Notes: generated by a model not told the origin, from the letters alone. A stretch of DNA of 64,000 nt from Agapanthus africanus (GCA_030015575.1 JASDDO010000024.1:221608996-221672995), one strand, 5' to 3'. Counted from the stretch's first letter, positions 44,538 through 55,626 are shown. Numbers and translations are program-made.

Positions 44538-45624
44538 GAATCTGTTCTTCGCCGAATACAGAGACGGAACCGCGTAGGTTCGTCTTGCCTGAATTTGGGG
44601 GCAGATACTATTTGGTTTTATCCATCCACCTCTCCGAAAATGCCTAGTTGATTTATGGCATCGTATATCGGAGGTTTAGACAGATGCGACCAATGTAGCA
44701 GACTTAGTCAGATTCCCCCTCATTGTGAGGGATTTTTGATTGTGGGGACGCTCTTTCCTGCAGGCGCAAGCCCCTGCAGTTAATTACGCTACCGTATCGT
44801 GATAGCCACTTTCTCCTTCTCCAGATGGTCACTTCGTGTCGTGTGTATATGTTTTATTTTTGGTGCCCGTAGATTGTATACGGAGACTAATTTATGTTGT
44901 CGCCCGTAGGGCGTGGATTAGTCCAAATCCATATTTTCTTAGATTTGGGTTTGGGTTGGTTTAAGGACCGTTAGTCTTGTTTTAAACTAAGGTCAACTCA
45001 AACGTTTGTTGAGGACGCGTTAGTCTAATTTTAGGCTAAGATCTATTCAACGGGGTTTCAGGATAATTTAGATCCGATGACGGAGCATTTGGGCTCTATC
45101 GTTTTAGTTTAGGGACGTTACGGTCTAAAAGTTTAAGTACATCATAGTCCGTAGAGTTTAAGGACATCATAGTGCATAGTTTAAAGACGCCATAGTCTAT
45201 AGAGTTTAGTTTAGGGACGTTGTGGTCCGTAAGTTTAAGGACATCATAGTCAATGGAATGTCTGGTTGTCGGGACCCGTCACCTCTCTTAAGACGTTGAA
45301 GAATTACAACGACACATATCAGAGGAATGAAGAGATGTACCCTTGAACTAAGGTTGGTTGGTAGATCTGTAGTCAGACTTGGGACCAAGATCAATTGTGA
45401 GCATATGGGCTCAGCTGGTCTGAGCTAGGGACTTGTGGCCAACTTGGGCTCGTCCCATTTAGTTCTGATTAAACTGTTAAACATTTGTTTTGATGTTGAA
45501 CATTTGTTTGGGTGTTAAACATTTGTTTGGGCTTAGCCTCTTTTGTTCAATAATGCTGAGCATTAATTTGGGTTCTGACACCCCTTTTTCTTTTGTCTTT
45601 TATTGAGTGTTGAACACTCTTAGT

Positions 45625-46090
45625 AGCGCAGAGCGCTTTATGTACAGAGCCTTTATGTACAGAGCACTTGGCATTGAGCGCCAGACTTGGAGCGCTAAGG
45701 CGCTTCTTATGAAATAGCGCACACGTGAGGAGCATATAGTGCGTTTGGCGCTGAGCACCAGACCTGGAACGCTCAGGTGCTTCTTATGAAATAGCGCGCA
45801 CATGAGGAGAACATGGTGCGCTTGGCGCTGAACGCCATACCTGGAGCGCTCAGGCGCTTCTTATGAAATAGCGCACACGTGAGGAGCATGTGGCGCGCTT
45901 GGCGCTGAGCACCAGACTTAGAGCGCTAAGGCACTTCTTATGAAAATAGCGCACACGTAAGGAGCACGTGGCGCGCTTGGCGCTGAGCGCCAGCCAATGA
46001 GTGCAGAGCGCTCTTTATTGAGTAGCACCCACGTAAGGAGCATGTGGCGCGCTTGGCGCTGAACGCTAGCCAATGAGTGCAAAGCGCTCT
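45625..46090. repeat. 77-bp tandem repeats in E3 LTR
   Basis: CTTCTTATGAAATAGCGC anchors at 45703, 45780, 45857 and 45934 (spacing 77). Each unit carries a GCACACGTGAGGAGC G-box-like site and GGCGCTGAGC blocks. Confidence 0.85.
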
Positions 46091-46508
46091 TGATCAATTC
46101 TGTGCTCTGAAAATTAAGAGACTTTGTCTCGTGGATCCAAGAACTATGTTCTTATTTTAATAGGAGATGTTATGATCTCTTCTGTTTTTATGAAAGACTT
46201 TGTCTTTGTCTTATAGATCTGTGATCTAAAGAGAACTAAGTTCTTCTCCCTCACCTTTTTTATGATGAGATGCTCCAATCTCTTCTACTCTTATGATAGA
46301 CTTTTGTCTTTGTAGATCTATGATCTAGAAAAAGAACCAAGTTCTTCTTCTTTTTTATGAGATGCTTTGATGTCTCTGTTTTATTTACCTTGAAGAAATT
46401 CTTCTTTTCAGAGCTTGCTCTTCTCTTTTTCTTTTTTCTTTTTTTTTTTGAGAACTCAAAGTTTTTTTTAAGGGGGTTCCTCCCCATAAGACTTGAAGTC
46501 TTGGGTCC

Positions 46509-46516
46509 TTTATATA
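46509..46516 (-). promoter_or_regulatory. TATA box of E3 LTR
   Basis: Minus strand TATATAAA followed by GGACCC, matching the E1 LTR TATA context. Confidence 0.65.
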
Positions 46517-46569
46517 GGGGAGGCTGATTTATTGAATCAGTTAAGGAGATCTTTTCTCTAATTGATTTG

Positions 46570-46770
46570 GGGATGTTTCCCACCGTTGGATCTTTGATCC
46601 TAGGGCTTCTGTTTTACAGAAGACATCTTTCTTATTACTTAATAAGATTGGGAAATTATTTTCCCATAGAGAGATTGTTCTGTATCTTGGTGATTTTTTA
46701 ATCACCATTGGATCTTTGATCCAACGGTGCTCTGATTTACAGAGCACAATCTTTCCTGTTTGGAAAGATT
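46570..46770. repeat. Back-to-back hairpins in E3 LTR
   Basis: Perfect stem-loops almost without gaps: GGATC/GATCC (46588-46600), CTTCTG/CAGAAG (46606-46622), CTTAT/ATAAG (46631-46646), GGGAAA/TTTCCC (46650-46665), GGTGATT/AATCACC (46689-46706), TTGGATC/GATCCAA (46708-46724), GTGCTCT/AGAGCAC (46727-46747), AATCTTTCC/GGAAAGATT (46748-46770). The block is duplicated internally and the duplicate stems differ in a compensating way. Confidence 0.82.
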
Positions 46771-47531
46771 TGGGGAGTATTCCTTCAATAGAATTTTATT
46801 CTAGTAATTTGATGATTTATCATCTTCGTTAGATCTTTGATCCAACGGTGGAGAACCTTTAGTTCTAGCGCTTGGCGTTATCGTGCCTTGCACGTGAGTG
46901 CTGCTTCAGAGCCTTTGACTCTTAGTGCTAGTGCATGTGGCGTTAGTCCTCTCGTGCTTTGCACGTGAGCACTGCCTCAGAGTCTTTGACTCTTAGCTCC
47001 GGCACACGTGGCGCTAGCGCTCTTATGCTTTGCACATGAGCGCTGCCTTTGACTCTTAGCACTGGCGCTCCTGGCGCTAGCACTCTCGTGCTTTGCACGT
47101 GAGCGCTGCCACAGAGTCTTTGACTCTTAGCGCCGACGCTCCTGGCGCTAGCGCTTTTATAAAGCACTGCTTCATTTCAAATTTCAAAATTTGAACAGAG
47201 TTTTGCTCTGATTGGGGGAAACAACTCCATCTACATGTACATCCATTATATTCATTTCATTTACTGATATCATGGTTCCGACAAGTCATCCATATACAAT
47301 TTATAATACAAGACAATACAATACAATCAATACAATCAAGACATCGTAGGGTTTATAAGAGGTAGATTGGTACGGAAGGTGTTAAAAGTGGCACGAGACT
47401 GTAACCATAATACACCTAACATGAATCTCCATTATCGTTGTACCATGGCTGAACAGTTCCTTGTGCTCTGTATACCTTAGTTTCCGGAATAGTGGGACTC
47501 CTCTCGTATACACTGGCATTTTCTGTACCAA

Positions 47532-48019
47532 GCTGCAAACAACAGCGTTAACAATATAATACAACTTTAAAAAGTTACATTCTCTTTCTGTTTATTCTGT
47601 CTCTACTTACTTTCGATACTTACTGAGTGATTGTTCGCTGACGACATTCCTTTTCTTCTTTTCTTTGGAATATTGTCAGGTGGATCGGGCCTTCTGGAGA
47701 CAGCCCACCAGCGAGGACTTGGATCAGCTAGCCTTTCACCCGGAGCTCTAATTTACTTGTACATTTCATTTTCAGCTGCAAACAACAGCGTTAACAATAT
47801 AATACAACTTTAAAAAGTTACATTCTCTTTCTGTCTATTCTGTCTCTACTTACTTTCGATACTTACTGAGTGATTGTTCGCTGACGACATTCCTTTTCTT
47901 CTTTTCTTTGGAATATTGTCAGGTGGATCGGGCCTTCTGGAGACAGAGCCCACCAGCGAGGACTTGGATCAGCTAGCCTTTCACCCGGAGCTCTAATTTA
48001 CTTGTACATTTCATTTTCA
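47532..48019. repeat. 243-bp tandem duplication in U1
   Basis: Copies start GCTGCAAACAACAGCG at 47532 and 47775. The second has two extra bases (GAGACAGAGCCC against GAGACAGCCC), which keep the small exon in frame. U2 has only one copy. Confidence 0.9.
47923..47996 (+). CDS. Possible terminal exon in U1 (acidic C-terminal peptide)
   Basis: After an AATATTGTCAG acceptor the plus strand reads GSGLLETEPTSEDLDQLA, then FHPEL and TAA (47994-47996). U2 has, on the opposite window strand, DLNPAEVEPTQEDLEQFA, EDPAV, TAA after a GTCTTCAG acceptor. EPTxEDL(D/E)Q(L/F)AxxP is shared, with several of the DNA differences at third codon positions. AATAAATAAA lies 100 bp downstream (48098-48107). The rest of the gene is not recognisable. 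Tentative. Confidence 0.4.
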
Positions 48020-48246
48020 TTTCTGTTATGCCATTGTTTAGGCATTGCTTTCATTCCATGTATTTACATTTCAGTTGTATTGTAAAAAGAATGTTTAATA
48101 AATAAAGTTGTTGTTCATTTACATTTTGTTTTTTGTATATATTTTATTTTATATTGCTTAGATACGCTTAGCATGTTTACTTCTGAGTAAATACGTAGCG
48201 GGCCTCGTCACGCCCTCTGCCCGTACACCGGGAAACGGGGCGTGAC

Positions 48247-49420
48247 TACTAGTAAGATCAGCCCCCTGAATCAGCAATTATTGTAACTTCTTCCACTGTT
48301 GTTGTTCTTTCGTCAAAGACTGAATATGTGACCTATGACGTATGGAAGCATTACTTTCTCCTGAAGATTTCATCATATATACTTTGTGAACAATCATGCC
48401 CCCTAGCTTAGGACGTCTGGAATCCCGTCCCTTGGAATTTTCCTTAGACGGTTGCATCTTTTCCAGCCTCTCTCTTTTGTGAGAAGCCGCATTAGGATGA
48501 ACCATCTTAGTAGGCACCACCTTGAGAGAAGTTCCCTTGTATTTGGAAAAGGAGTTGCTATTGTCTCACTGACCCTTGAACTTCTTTGACCGACGAGAGT
48601 AACTATCATCAATGACGGAGCCTTGGACCTCTTTCCAGACTCCGTGAATTTTTGAGGAGAGCCGCTTGAGTGAGCGCACTATCTTTGGTTCATTTGGTAC
48701 CTCTAAAGGAGGCGGAGATTTCTTCATTACTGCAGTGGGAGAGTTACGCTTCACCCTTCTTAGCGGTTTAAAGTTGTTCCCGGTCGGAACAACAGCTCGG
48801 ATGATTGGGGTTAGTGGAGTCAACCCTGACAGAGAACTGCCCTAGCTTTTCTTTGTCAACACCGGTATCGACATCGAGCGCCTCTAGAAGCAATAATGTC
48901 TTCACGTTTGGGAGATTCCTCCGTCTTCCCCCTGTGTTGCTTGGGGATTTCTTCATGTGTCAGTCGGTAGAAGACCGACGCCTTCGACTGGGCCGGAGCA
49001 GGAGCTTGGGTTGACAGCCTGTTAAAGATAGACCGTCGAGGAGGTTAAGCGTTCTTCGGTGCCTGAGAAGCAGGCATTGGGAGAGCCAACCTCTTGAAAA
49101 TGGACTTCTTGGGGATCATGAGCTTCTTGGTAGGGCCCACAGAGCTTATGCTCAGCATATTGAAGAATGAACCTTGAGGCTTGGTAGGCTTATCAGCAGG
49201 GCCTGCAGTGGTAGTCAACCGGTCGAAGACTGACTTCTTCTTAGTTTCCTCCTTCGGCGTTGACGCACCGAAGGTAGGAGTTGCAGGTATCGTCCTGAAG
49301 AAAATCTCGGTCATATCTTAGGGAGTCGGAATGCAGAAGATGGAGGCCGCTTGTGGTTCATACTTGACCCTGCCAGATGAGGCAATGATTGAGTTGCAGT
49401 TATTACAAATGGAGGCCATT
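48247..49420 (-). pseudogene. E6 gag N-terminal remnant
   Basis: Starts MASICNNCN near 49418. Fragments 49045-49314 (KKSVFDRLT, SFFNMLS, KKSIFKRLA), 48566-48823 (TPLTPIIRAVVPTGNNFKPLRRVKRNSPTAVMKKSPPP cut into pieces) and 48278-48520 (RPKLGGMIVHKVYM, SLTKEQQQWKKLQ). All have counterparts in E1 16163-17340. It stops before the capsid domain. The stop codon of E1 at 16991 is a lysine/glutamate-valine context here without a stop. Confidence 0.82.
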
Positions 49421-49565
49421 GATTTGTATAGAGGTGAAACACCGGTTTCAGTATCCCAACATCCAAGAGCAATATAAACATGGTATACTGTTATTTCGTT
49501 CATGAAACACGACATACGAAATGTAGACTGAAAAGAGAAAAAGTCCTTTCGGGCATACCAGATCT

Positions 49566-51492
49566 ATTTACCGTCGGAAACCGGAATGAGGCACGGCGAG
49601 CGCGTCCAGCCTGGATCTGGGGACAGATGCTATTTGGAACATATCCACCCACCTCTTCGAAGATACTAAGTTAATTTATGATACCGTATATCAGAGATTT
49701 GGATGGATGCGAAGCTTACTTTCAAATTCCCTTTCATGGATGCAGAGTTTATTAATTGTAGGGACGCTTTATCCTGCAGGCATAAGCTCCTGCAGTTAAT
49801 TACGTTATCAAAAGATAACAACTTTCTACACTCCAGGTCTATTCTTTCATGTGTCGTGTTTTAGTTTATTTTGGGTTGTCCTTGAATTGTATACGGAGAC
49901 TAATTTATATCGTCGCTCGTAGGGCGCGGATTAGTCCAAACCCGTATATATTAGATTTGATCTTGAACTTAGGTTGCATTTCTCATATCGATGAGGACTA
50001 TTAGTTCAAGATAATTGAATTTATTTAGGGATCGTTAATCTTGTTTAAGATTATGATCAATTTAGAGTTTCAAGTAAGGGTCATTAGTCTTATTTGAGAC
50101 TAAGATCAATTTAGGAATTTGGTTAAGGAATGTTAGTCTTATATTAGACTAAGATCAATATAGATAATATGGTCTTTTTGATCATTAGATCACATATAGA
50201 AAGCATAAGTTTCAATACTTAATTTATTTGACTAAGTCTTCAAGCAATAGCTTGTTGTTTAGGTGCGCTTGTGCATATGGGATGCGCCCGTGCTTCACAT
50301 GTGGTGTGCATGCATCTCCTCTGAAGAAGTGTGCACGTGTATAGCACAGGGTGCGAATGCCATCCATCACATGTCATCAGCTTGTGCTCACGTGTATGAC
50401 ACGTGATGCGCACATCTTCATAAACGATACTTCCGCCATGCGCTCACGTGGACACATGGTGCGCACGTCTTAATTGACGATATTTTCCACTTTGCACTCA
50501 CGTGTATGGCACATGATACGCACTTGATATAAATTTCTTAAAGTGCGCCCTAGGATAGGGTGTGATCGACTTGTGCGCACGTGCATAGCACGTATCACAT
50601 GCTTTAAGGGATGCGCCATGGTTAGGGTGCGACCTAGTTCTTCCATGAAAGCCTTTTTCTTTCTAAAAAGACCGAAGTCTATATTCTCTGATTTTGGGTG
50701 CGTTTACAAGGCGCGTAACGGTTTTTTGTGAAAGTTAGAACTTTCAAGGGAGTCGAAACTCATAAGCAAGTAAAATCTTCGGTTTTTTACGAGTTGAAAC
50801 ACTTTTTATCGGGGTTTTCCTCAAAGTCTTGGAATTTATGATCGATCTCTCATAAAAGACAAAACTTTTGTAAAAGAGTGATCAACCCTAAAATCTTTTG
50901 ATCTTGTGTATGGTGAATCAATGGATTCAAAATAAAGTCAATGTTTTTAATATAAAGCCGAAACTTTTATAGATGAATAGATAGTTTTTTATCTCTCTTT
51001 CGTTTACCTAGTTGATATTAGGTTTCGTCGAATAAGAAGATGGAGATCTTGATGATTTTGCTCGGCTGAAGGGGAAGAATGAGAGTTTTTTTTTAATAAT
51101 ATAAGGGTTCTCCTGGTTTTTTTCTCGAAAGTTTCTATTTATAGGAGTGAGATTTGTTAAGGTAAATCCCTAACAAATAGATTTAAATTGATGCATATCA
51201 ATTTAGGGTGCATGCGCACCATCATATCAACAATTTGTATGATTTGTTAAATTTGTTAACAACAGAAAATTTTCTTTTAATAATAGTTTTGGCTCAATAG
51301 GGTACGCTTGCTCATCGCAGGGGTATGCGCCCGTGCTTTGTACGGGTCGCCGTCCTTCATTAGCTTAGCCAATGCGCACGCGCATTGCACATGTCGCATG
51401 ACATGCGATGAATTGGGTCATACGCACATGCATGTGATGTCACTTTTGACAAATGCGCATCTAATGAATGCGATGTAATTTGAGCGGGAACA
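49566..51492 (-). repeat. 5' LTR of E6
   Basis: Minus strand from TGTTCCCGC (51492) to about 49566. The primer-site end (49566-50000) matches E1, E3 and E8. TATAAATAG at 51135-51143. The middle (50250-50640, 51300-51460) is rich in ACGTG-containing CGCACGTG repeats. The 49566 border is approximate because the terminal AACA is mutated. Confidence 0.72.
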
Positions 51493-51954
51493 AAGAGTTG
51501 TGAAATTTTAAATTTAGAGGGATTAATTGGTGACTTAAATTGGTTTCACATCAGTAGTTAATGATTAATTGTGTTTGGGTTACATTTTTGCAAAATAAAG
51601 ATGTACACGACCCTCTATACTATTGTATCTGGATTGCTTTTAACCGATTCTAAAACCATATGTTGAATAAATACTGGTTATATATATATCAAAAATTCAT
51701 AAACTATACAAAACAAAATTATAAAAAAAAGTATAAAAAAGTGTACCTTATACATCGGTTGATCTTGGAACAAGAAACAATGGCCAAATCTCGCCCACGT
51801 AAAACCCTACAATTTCAATCAGATAATCTTCACTATTTCCACTCAAATATCCTACATAAGTAACTATTAAACTTAACAACGAATATAATTAACGATTCAA
51901 ATTGTCTAAATTTACCTTGCTAATTTGTCGCCAAACTACCCTTGAGAGGTGGGA
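51493..51954. other. Unassigned AT-rich spacer
   Basis: About 460 bp without repeat similarity to the rest of the window and without a convincing ORF. It ends with a purine-rich GAGAGGTGGGA (51944-51954) just before E7, which could be a polypurine tract of an element to the left or chance. Confidence 0.5.
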
Positions 51955-52698
51955 TGTTGATGATGCTCAATATTGGTGATCTTGAAGATAAGGACACGTA
52001 GCAGATGACCTGTCCCAAGACCCGGAGGAAAGGGCCCACAGAAGCCGACCAGGCCACTCTCGTACCCAACCTGCAAGCACAAGCTGGCCCTCCTCGGGAC
52101 CCCCGGCAAATTGGCCTCCTCAGCCCCTCAGCTCGCCCCGAGCTGCCACAGGACCAAGACACATCGGCCCTCTTGCTCGTCTCCGAGCTCCCCAGCCGAG
52201 GTCGTCTTTCTCGGTCCTTCCGACCGACCAACTCCACCACTCATAAGCGTAACCGCCGCTCCGCGAATCTCGCCATGCGCAGATTCTACGCCAGCAACAT
52301 CCCACGTTCCACGCCATCACGATCTCCATTAATGGGCGATCCGCTCTTTACGCGGGCGTGACGTCGGGAGCGTAACTGCCGGTGAGATTCTCACGCCTGC
52401 TGCTGCGTGCTGCCGCCTCTATATAAACCCCCATCACAGAGGGGTCAAGTAAGCCATTCTTTACTCTTTTAAGCCGTTACTCTCTCGGATCTCACCACTA
52501 ACTTGATCGTCGGAGGGTCCTTGGTGGTACCAAACCACCTCGGGATTTCTTTGCAGGTACTCGGCACCAAACTCCTCATACCACCTCTTCCGTCAAAAAC
52601 CCATTGAGACCCACACGCAACAGAAGGTAACCGTCTAAGCCCATCAGGAGATCAGCGGATGACAACATCTGACGGAGACCCGAAAAGGACCTCCATCA
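51955..52698 (+). repeat. 5' LTR of E7
   Basis: About 744 bp, from TGTTGATGATG to CCATCA, two bases before the primer site. TATATAAA at 52420-52427. The left border is the least certain point; the GC-rich part begins near 52005. Confidence 0.6.
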
Positions 52699-52700
52699 GT

Positions 52701-52718
52701 TGGCGCCGTCTGTGGGAA
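52701..52718 (+). other. Primer binding site of E7
   Basis: TGGCGCCGTCTGTGGGAA following CATCAGT. Confidence 0.8.
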
Positions 52719-52764
52719 ACGAAACTCCAGAAAAAACAAAGTTGGCCTTCCGATCTCCATCCCC

Positions 52765-52875
52765 ATGGCAAGCGATCACCCTGAAGATCCAGATACCAGC
52801 CGCCTCCTCCCCCTCACTGGAGGCACGATGAACCTCCTCCGGCGACTGCCATCAACGCTCTCGCTGGCCGAATAG
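52765..52875 (+). CDS. Short gag-like leader ORF of E7
   Basis: 36 codons (MASDHPEDPDTSRLLPL and onward) ending in TAG, 46 bp after the primer site, the place where gag begins in Tat elements. It has no domain. Possibly the relic of a gag start kept for packaging; it may not be translated. Confidence 0.35.
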   Translation: MASDHPEDPDTSRLLPLTGGTMNLLRRLPSTLSLAE

Positions 52876-52984
52876 ACCGACACCCCCTCCCTTGATGAGG
52901 TCGCACAGAGGGGGCTCGCCACGGCGGCTCGAGGGCCACCTCGCCCAAAGATCTAATCCCTCACTAAGAGGCAGCACAGCAACT

Positions 52985-53640
52985 ACCGTGCTCGGTTATC
53001 CCTGGCGGGTAGCTTACCTACCGCAACGCCAAGGATCAGAAAGCCCTCCCAGAGGCAGTCGAGCCACACCCTCGCTCGGCTATCCCTGGAGGGTAGCTTT
53101 CCTACCGTAACGCCAGGGATCAGAAAGTCCTCCCAGAGGAATTCGAGCCTGAGGATCCCTCGCTCGGCTATCCCTGGCGGGTAGCTTCCCTACTGCAACG
53201 CCAGGGATCAGAAAGTCCTCCCAGAGGCAGTCGAGCCCGAGGATCCCTCGCTCGGCTATCCCTAGCGGGTAGCTTCCCTACCGCAACGCCAGGGATCAGA
53301 AAGTCCTCCCAGAAGCAGTCGAGCCCGAGGATCCCTCGCTCGGCTATCCCTAGCGGGTAGCTTCCCTACCGCAACGCCAGGGATCAGAAAGTCCTTCCAG
53401 AAGCAGTCGAGCCCGAGGATCCCTCGCTCGGCTATCCCTGGCGGGTAGCTTCCCTACCGCAACGCCAGGGATCAGAAAGTCCTTCCAGAGGCAGTCGAGC
53501 CCGAGGGTCCCTCGCTCGGCTATCCCTGGCGAGTAGCTTCCCTACCGAAACGCCATGGATCAGAAAGCCTTCCCAGAGGCAGTCGAGCCCGAGGATCCAT
53601 CGCTCGGCTATCCTTCAGGACAAAAGCCCTCGCCAAGAGG
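52985..53640. repeat. 88-bp tandem array in E7
   Basis: CTCGGCTATC anchors at 52991, 53075, 53163, 53251, 53339, 53427, 53515 and 53603, spacing 88 (first 84). Each unit folds as a nested hairpin: outer arms ATCCCTGGC/GCCAGGGAT and inner GGTAG/CTACC. Confidence 0.92.
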
Positions 53641-54309
53641 CACCGGGCAGTAACCCTGCCCGACCAAGAGTCCTTGGTAGGCTTCTTACAGCCCCTCCCG
53701 CGCTAAGGACCAAAGTCCTCCCAAAGGCAGTCGAGTCCTTGCTCGGCTATCCCCGGCCGGTAGCTTCCTACCACAACTGACATGGATCAAAGTCCTCGCC
53801 AAGAGGCACTAAGCAGTAACCCTGCTCGGTCCCCGTCCTGAAGGATCAAAAGCCCTCGCAAGAGGCAACCGAGCCCGACCCTTGATCGGTCATCTCCGGC
53901 TGGTAGCTCCCTACCCACGACGCCAGGGATCAAAGCCCTCACAAGAGGCATCCGAGCGGCTACCCCGCTCGGTCATCCCAGGCTGGTAGTTGCCTACCCA
54001 CGACGCCAGAGATCAAAGCCCTCGCCAAGAGGCAACCACGCAGCTTCACTGCCCGGTCTTCCTTCGCAGGCCTCTCACGGCCTCTCCAGCGTCAAGGATC
54101 AAAGCCCTCACCAAGAGGCACCGAGCAGCTGCCCTGCTCGGCCATCCTTCGCAGGACTCAAATGGCCCCTCCAGTGCTGCTCGGCCATCCATCGCGGGCC
54201 TCTCACGGCCCCTCCAGTGTCAAGGATCAAAGCCCTTGCCAAGAGGCACCGAGCAGCTACCCTGCTCGGCCATCCTTCGCAGGCCTCAAACGGCCCCTCC
54301 AGTGCCAAG
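53641..54309. repeat. Degenerate repeats linking the E7 arrays
   Basis: Irregular units with CTCGCCAAGAGGCA, GGATCAAAGCCCTC and GGCCATCC blocks, derived from the same basic unit as the 88-bp array but with insertions and losses. No coding sequence. Confidence 0.7.
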
Positions 54310-54900
54310 GATCAAGCCCTCATCGTGAGGCTGCCGAGCTCTTTCCTGCTCGGCGCATCCCCAGCGGGCATCCTCCTGCCCATCAGATACTGAGGATCTT
54401 AAGCCCTCATCGTGAGGCCACCGAGTTCCTTCCTGCTCGGCGCATCCCGAGCAAGCATCCTCCTGCCCATCAGACGCTGATGGTCTGAATCCCTTATCAC
54501 GAGGCCGCCGAGTTCCTTCCTGCTCGGCGCATCCCCAACGGGCATCCTCCTGCCCATCAGATGCTGATGGTCTGAAGCACTCATCGCGAGGCCTCCGAGT
54601 TCCTTCCTGTTCGGCGCATCCCCAGCGGGCATCCTCCTGCCCATCAGATGCTGAGGATCTCAAGCCCTCATCGTGAGGCCGCCGAGTTCCTTCCTGCTCG
54701 GCGCATCCCCCGCAAGCATCCTCCTGCCCATCAGACGCTAATGGTCTGAAGCCCTCATCATGAGGCCGCTGGGTTCCTTCCTGCTCGGCGCATCCCCAGC
54801 GGGCATCCTCCTACCCATCAGACGCTGAGGGTCTGAAGCCCTTTTCGTGAGGCCGCCGAGCCCCTTCCTTCTCGGCGCATCCCGGTGGGTAGCTTCCTAC
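54310..54900. repeat. About 87-bp tandem array in E7
   Basis: Six units spaced 86-88 bp. Each contains three small hairpins: CCTCA/TGAGG around TCG, GCCGAG/CTCGGC, and GGGCA/TGCCC. ORFs across it on either strand (for example GRRMPAGDAP repeats) are products of the repeat. Confidence 0.88.
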
Positions 54901-55626
54901 CCAACAAAGACAAGGATCAAAGTCCTCCTTAGAGGAAGCTGAGCGGCTTCCCTGGTCGTCCCAGGCTGGCGGTTGCCTACCCACGACGCTAGAGATCAAA
55001 GCCCTCGCCAAGAGGCAACCGCACAGCTCCACTGCCCGGTCATCCTTAGTGGGCTTCTTACAGCCCCTCCAACGCTAAGGATCAAAGTACTCTCAGAGGC
55101 AGCCGAGCGGCTTCCCTACTTGGTTATCCCTGGCCGGTAGCTTCCCTACTCGCAACGCCAGGGATCAAGGCCCTCGCCAAGATCAACCGAGCAGCTTCCC
55201 TGCTCGGTCATCCCCAGCAGGCATCCTCCTGCCCAACAGACGCTGCAGATTTATAGTCCTCATAACGAGGCCACTGAGCCCATCACATGCAGCGGACCTG
55301 AAGCCCCAACAAAAGACATCACGTGATCGAAGTCAACTCGACGACCGATTGCTCCACTTGTCGTTCCCGCACTGGACCGCGCCCCCATCAGACGCCACAG
55401 ATCTGCACACGTCGCGTCGGTCAACCGACGTTTGACACGTGGACCGTCGCTTCAGTGGCAGGATACACGAACCGGCGTACCTTCCTTAAATGCAGAGATC
55501 TCGCCCTAATTCGGTGGCAGAAAAGACAGCTGACAGCCCGGGGACGTGTCCCGATGAAACCTTAGGAGGGAGCTTACCCCGGGCGGCCCGGCAGTCCACT
55601 CCTGACCCGACCCGCTAACTGGTCGG
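54901..55626 (+). other. E7 3' region
   Basis: More degenerate GGATCAAAGTCC/GGTAGCTTCC units to about 55210, then non-repetitive GC-rich DNA. A short open frame at 55323-55565 has no recognisable domain. The expected 3' LTR is missing because E8 begins at 55627. Confidence 0.5.

Larger units (their letters stand above)
39811..47223 (-). mobile_element. Tat-type Ty3/gypsy element E3 (5' half of a split element)
   Basis: Minus-strand 5' LTR (44543-47223), primer binding site, gag and protease; truncated at 39811 by E4. Its end corresponds to E1 19961, and E2 resumes near the equivalent of E1 20090. It keeps the gag segment that E1 lost and so serves as the reference for the family. Confidence 0.85.
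44543..47223 (-). repeat. 5' LTR of E3
   Basis: 2681 bp on the minus strand, TGTTTCCCCCAATC at 47223 to GAAGAACA at 44543. The region near the primer site matches E1 15550-16006. It contains 77-bp repeats (45625-46090) with CACACGTGAGGAGC, a GC-rich repeat block (46860-47160) and a hairpin mosaic (46570-46770). The 5 bp beyond (47224-47228, ACTCC) lie in U1. Confidence 0.88.
47224..48246 (-). repeat. Dispersed repeat U1 (TGTCACGCCCC family), interrupted by E3
   Basis: Inverted relative of U2 (62795-64000). Minus-strand start near 48246 (AGTCACGCCCCG, cf. TGTCACGCCCCG in U2) resembles the beginning of an LTR, but no primer or polypurine site is visible. The E3 insertion cuts it at 47224. It contains a 243-bp tandem duplication and, on the plus strand, an exon-like ORF end with a poly(A) signal. 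Confidence 0.6.
48247..51492 (-). mobile_element. Tat-type Ty3/gypsy element E6, gag and 5' LTR only
   Basis: Minus strand: LTR (about 49566-51492), primer site (TGGTATGCCCGAAAGG from 49560), gag to 48247, then cut by U1. More diverged from E1 and E3 than they are from each other. Confidence 0.8.
51955..55626 (+). mobile_element. Non-autonomous Tat-like LTR element E7
   Basis: GC-rich plus-strand element: LTR (51955-52698), primer binding site, a 36-codon remnant ORF and over 2.4 kb of tandem repeats, with no protease, RT or integrase. It is cut at 55626 by the E8 LTR. The primer site TGGCGCCGTCTGTGGGAA is typical for Tat-clade elements (recollection), so it probably depended on a partner's enzymes. 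Confidence 0.7.

Noticed and set aside
51660-51863. 67-residue ORF in the AT-rich spacer
   Set aside because: Lysine/tyrosine/asparagine-rich as expected of random AT-rich DNA; no homologue in the window.
54286-54663. Repetitive ORFs in E7 on both strands
   Set aside because: Products of the 87-bp unit; no domain and no conserved frame.
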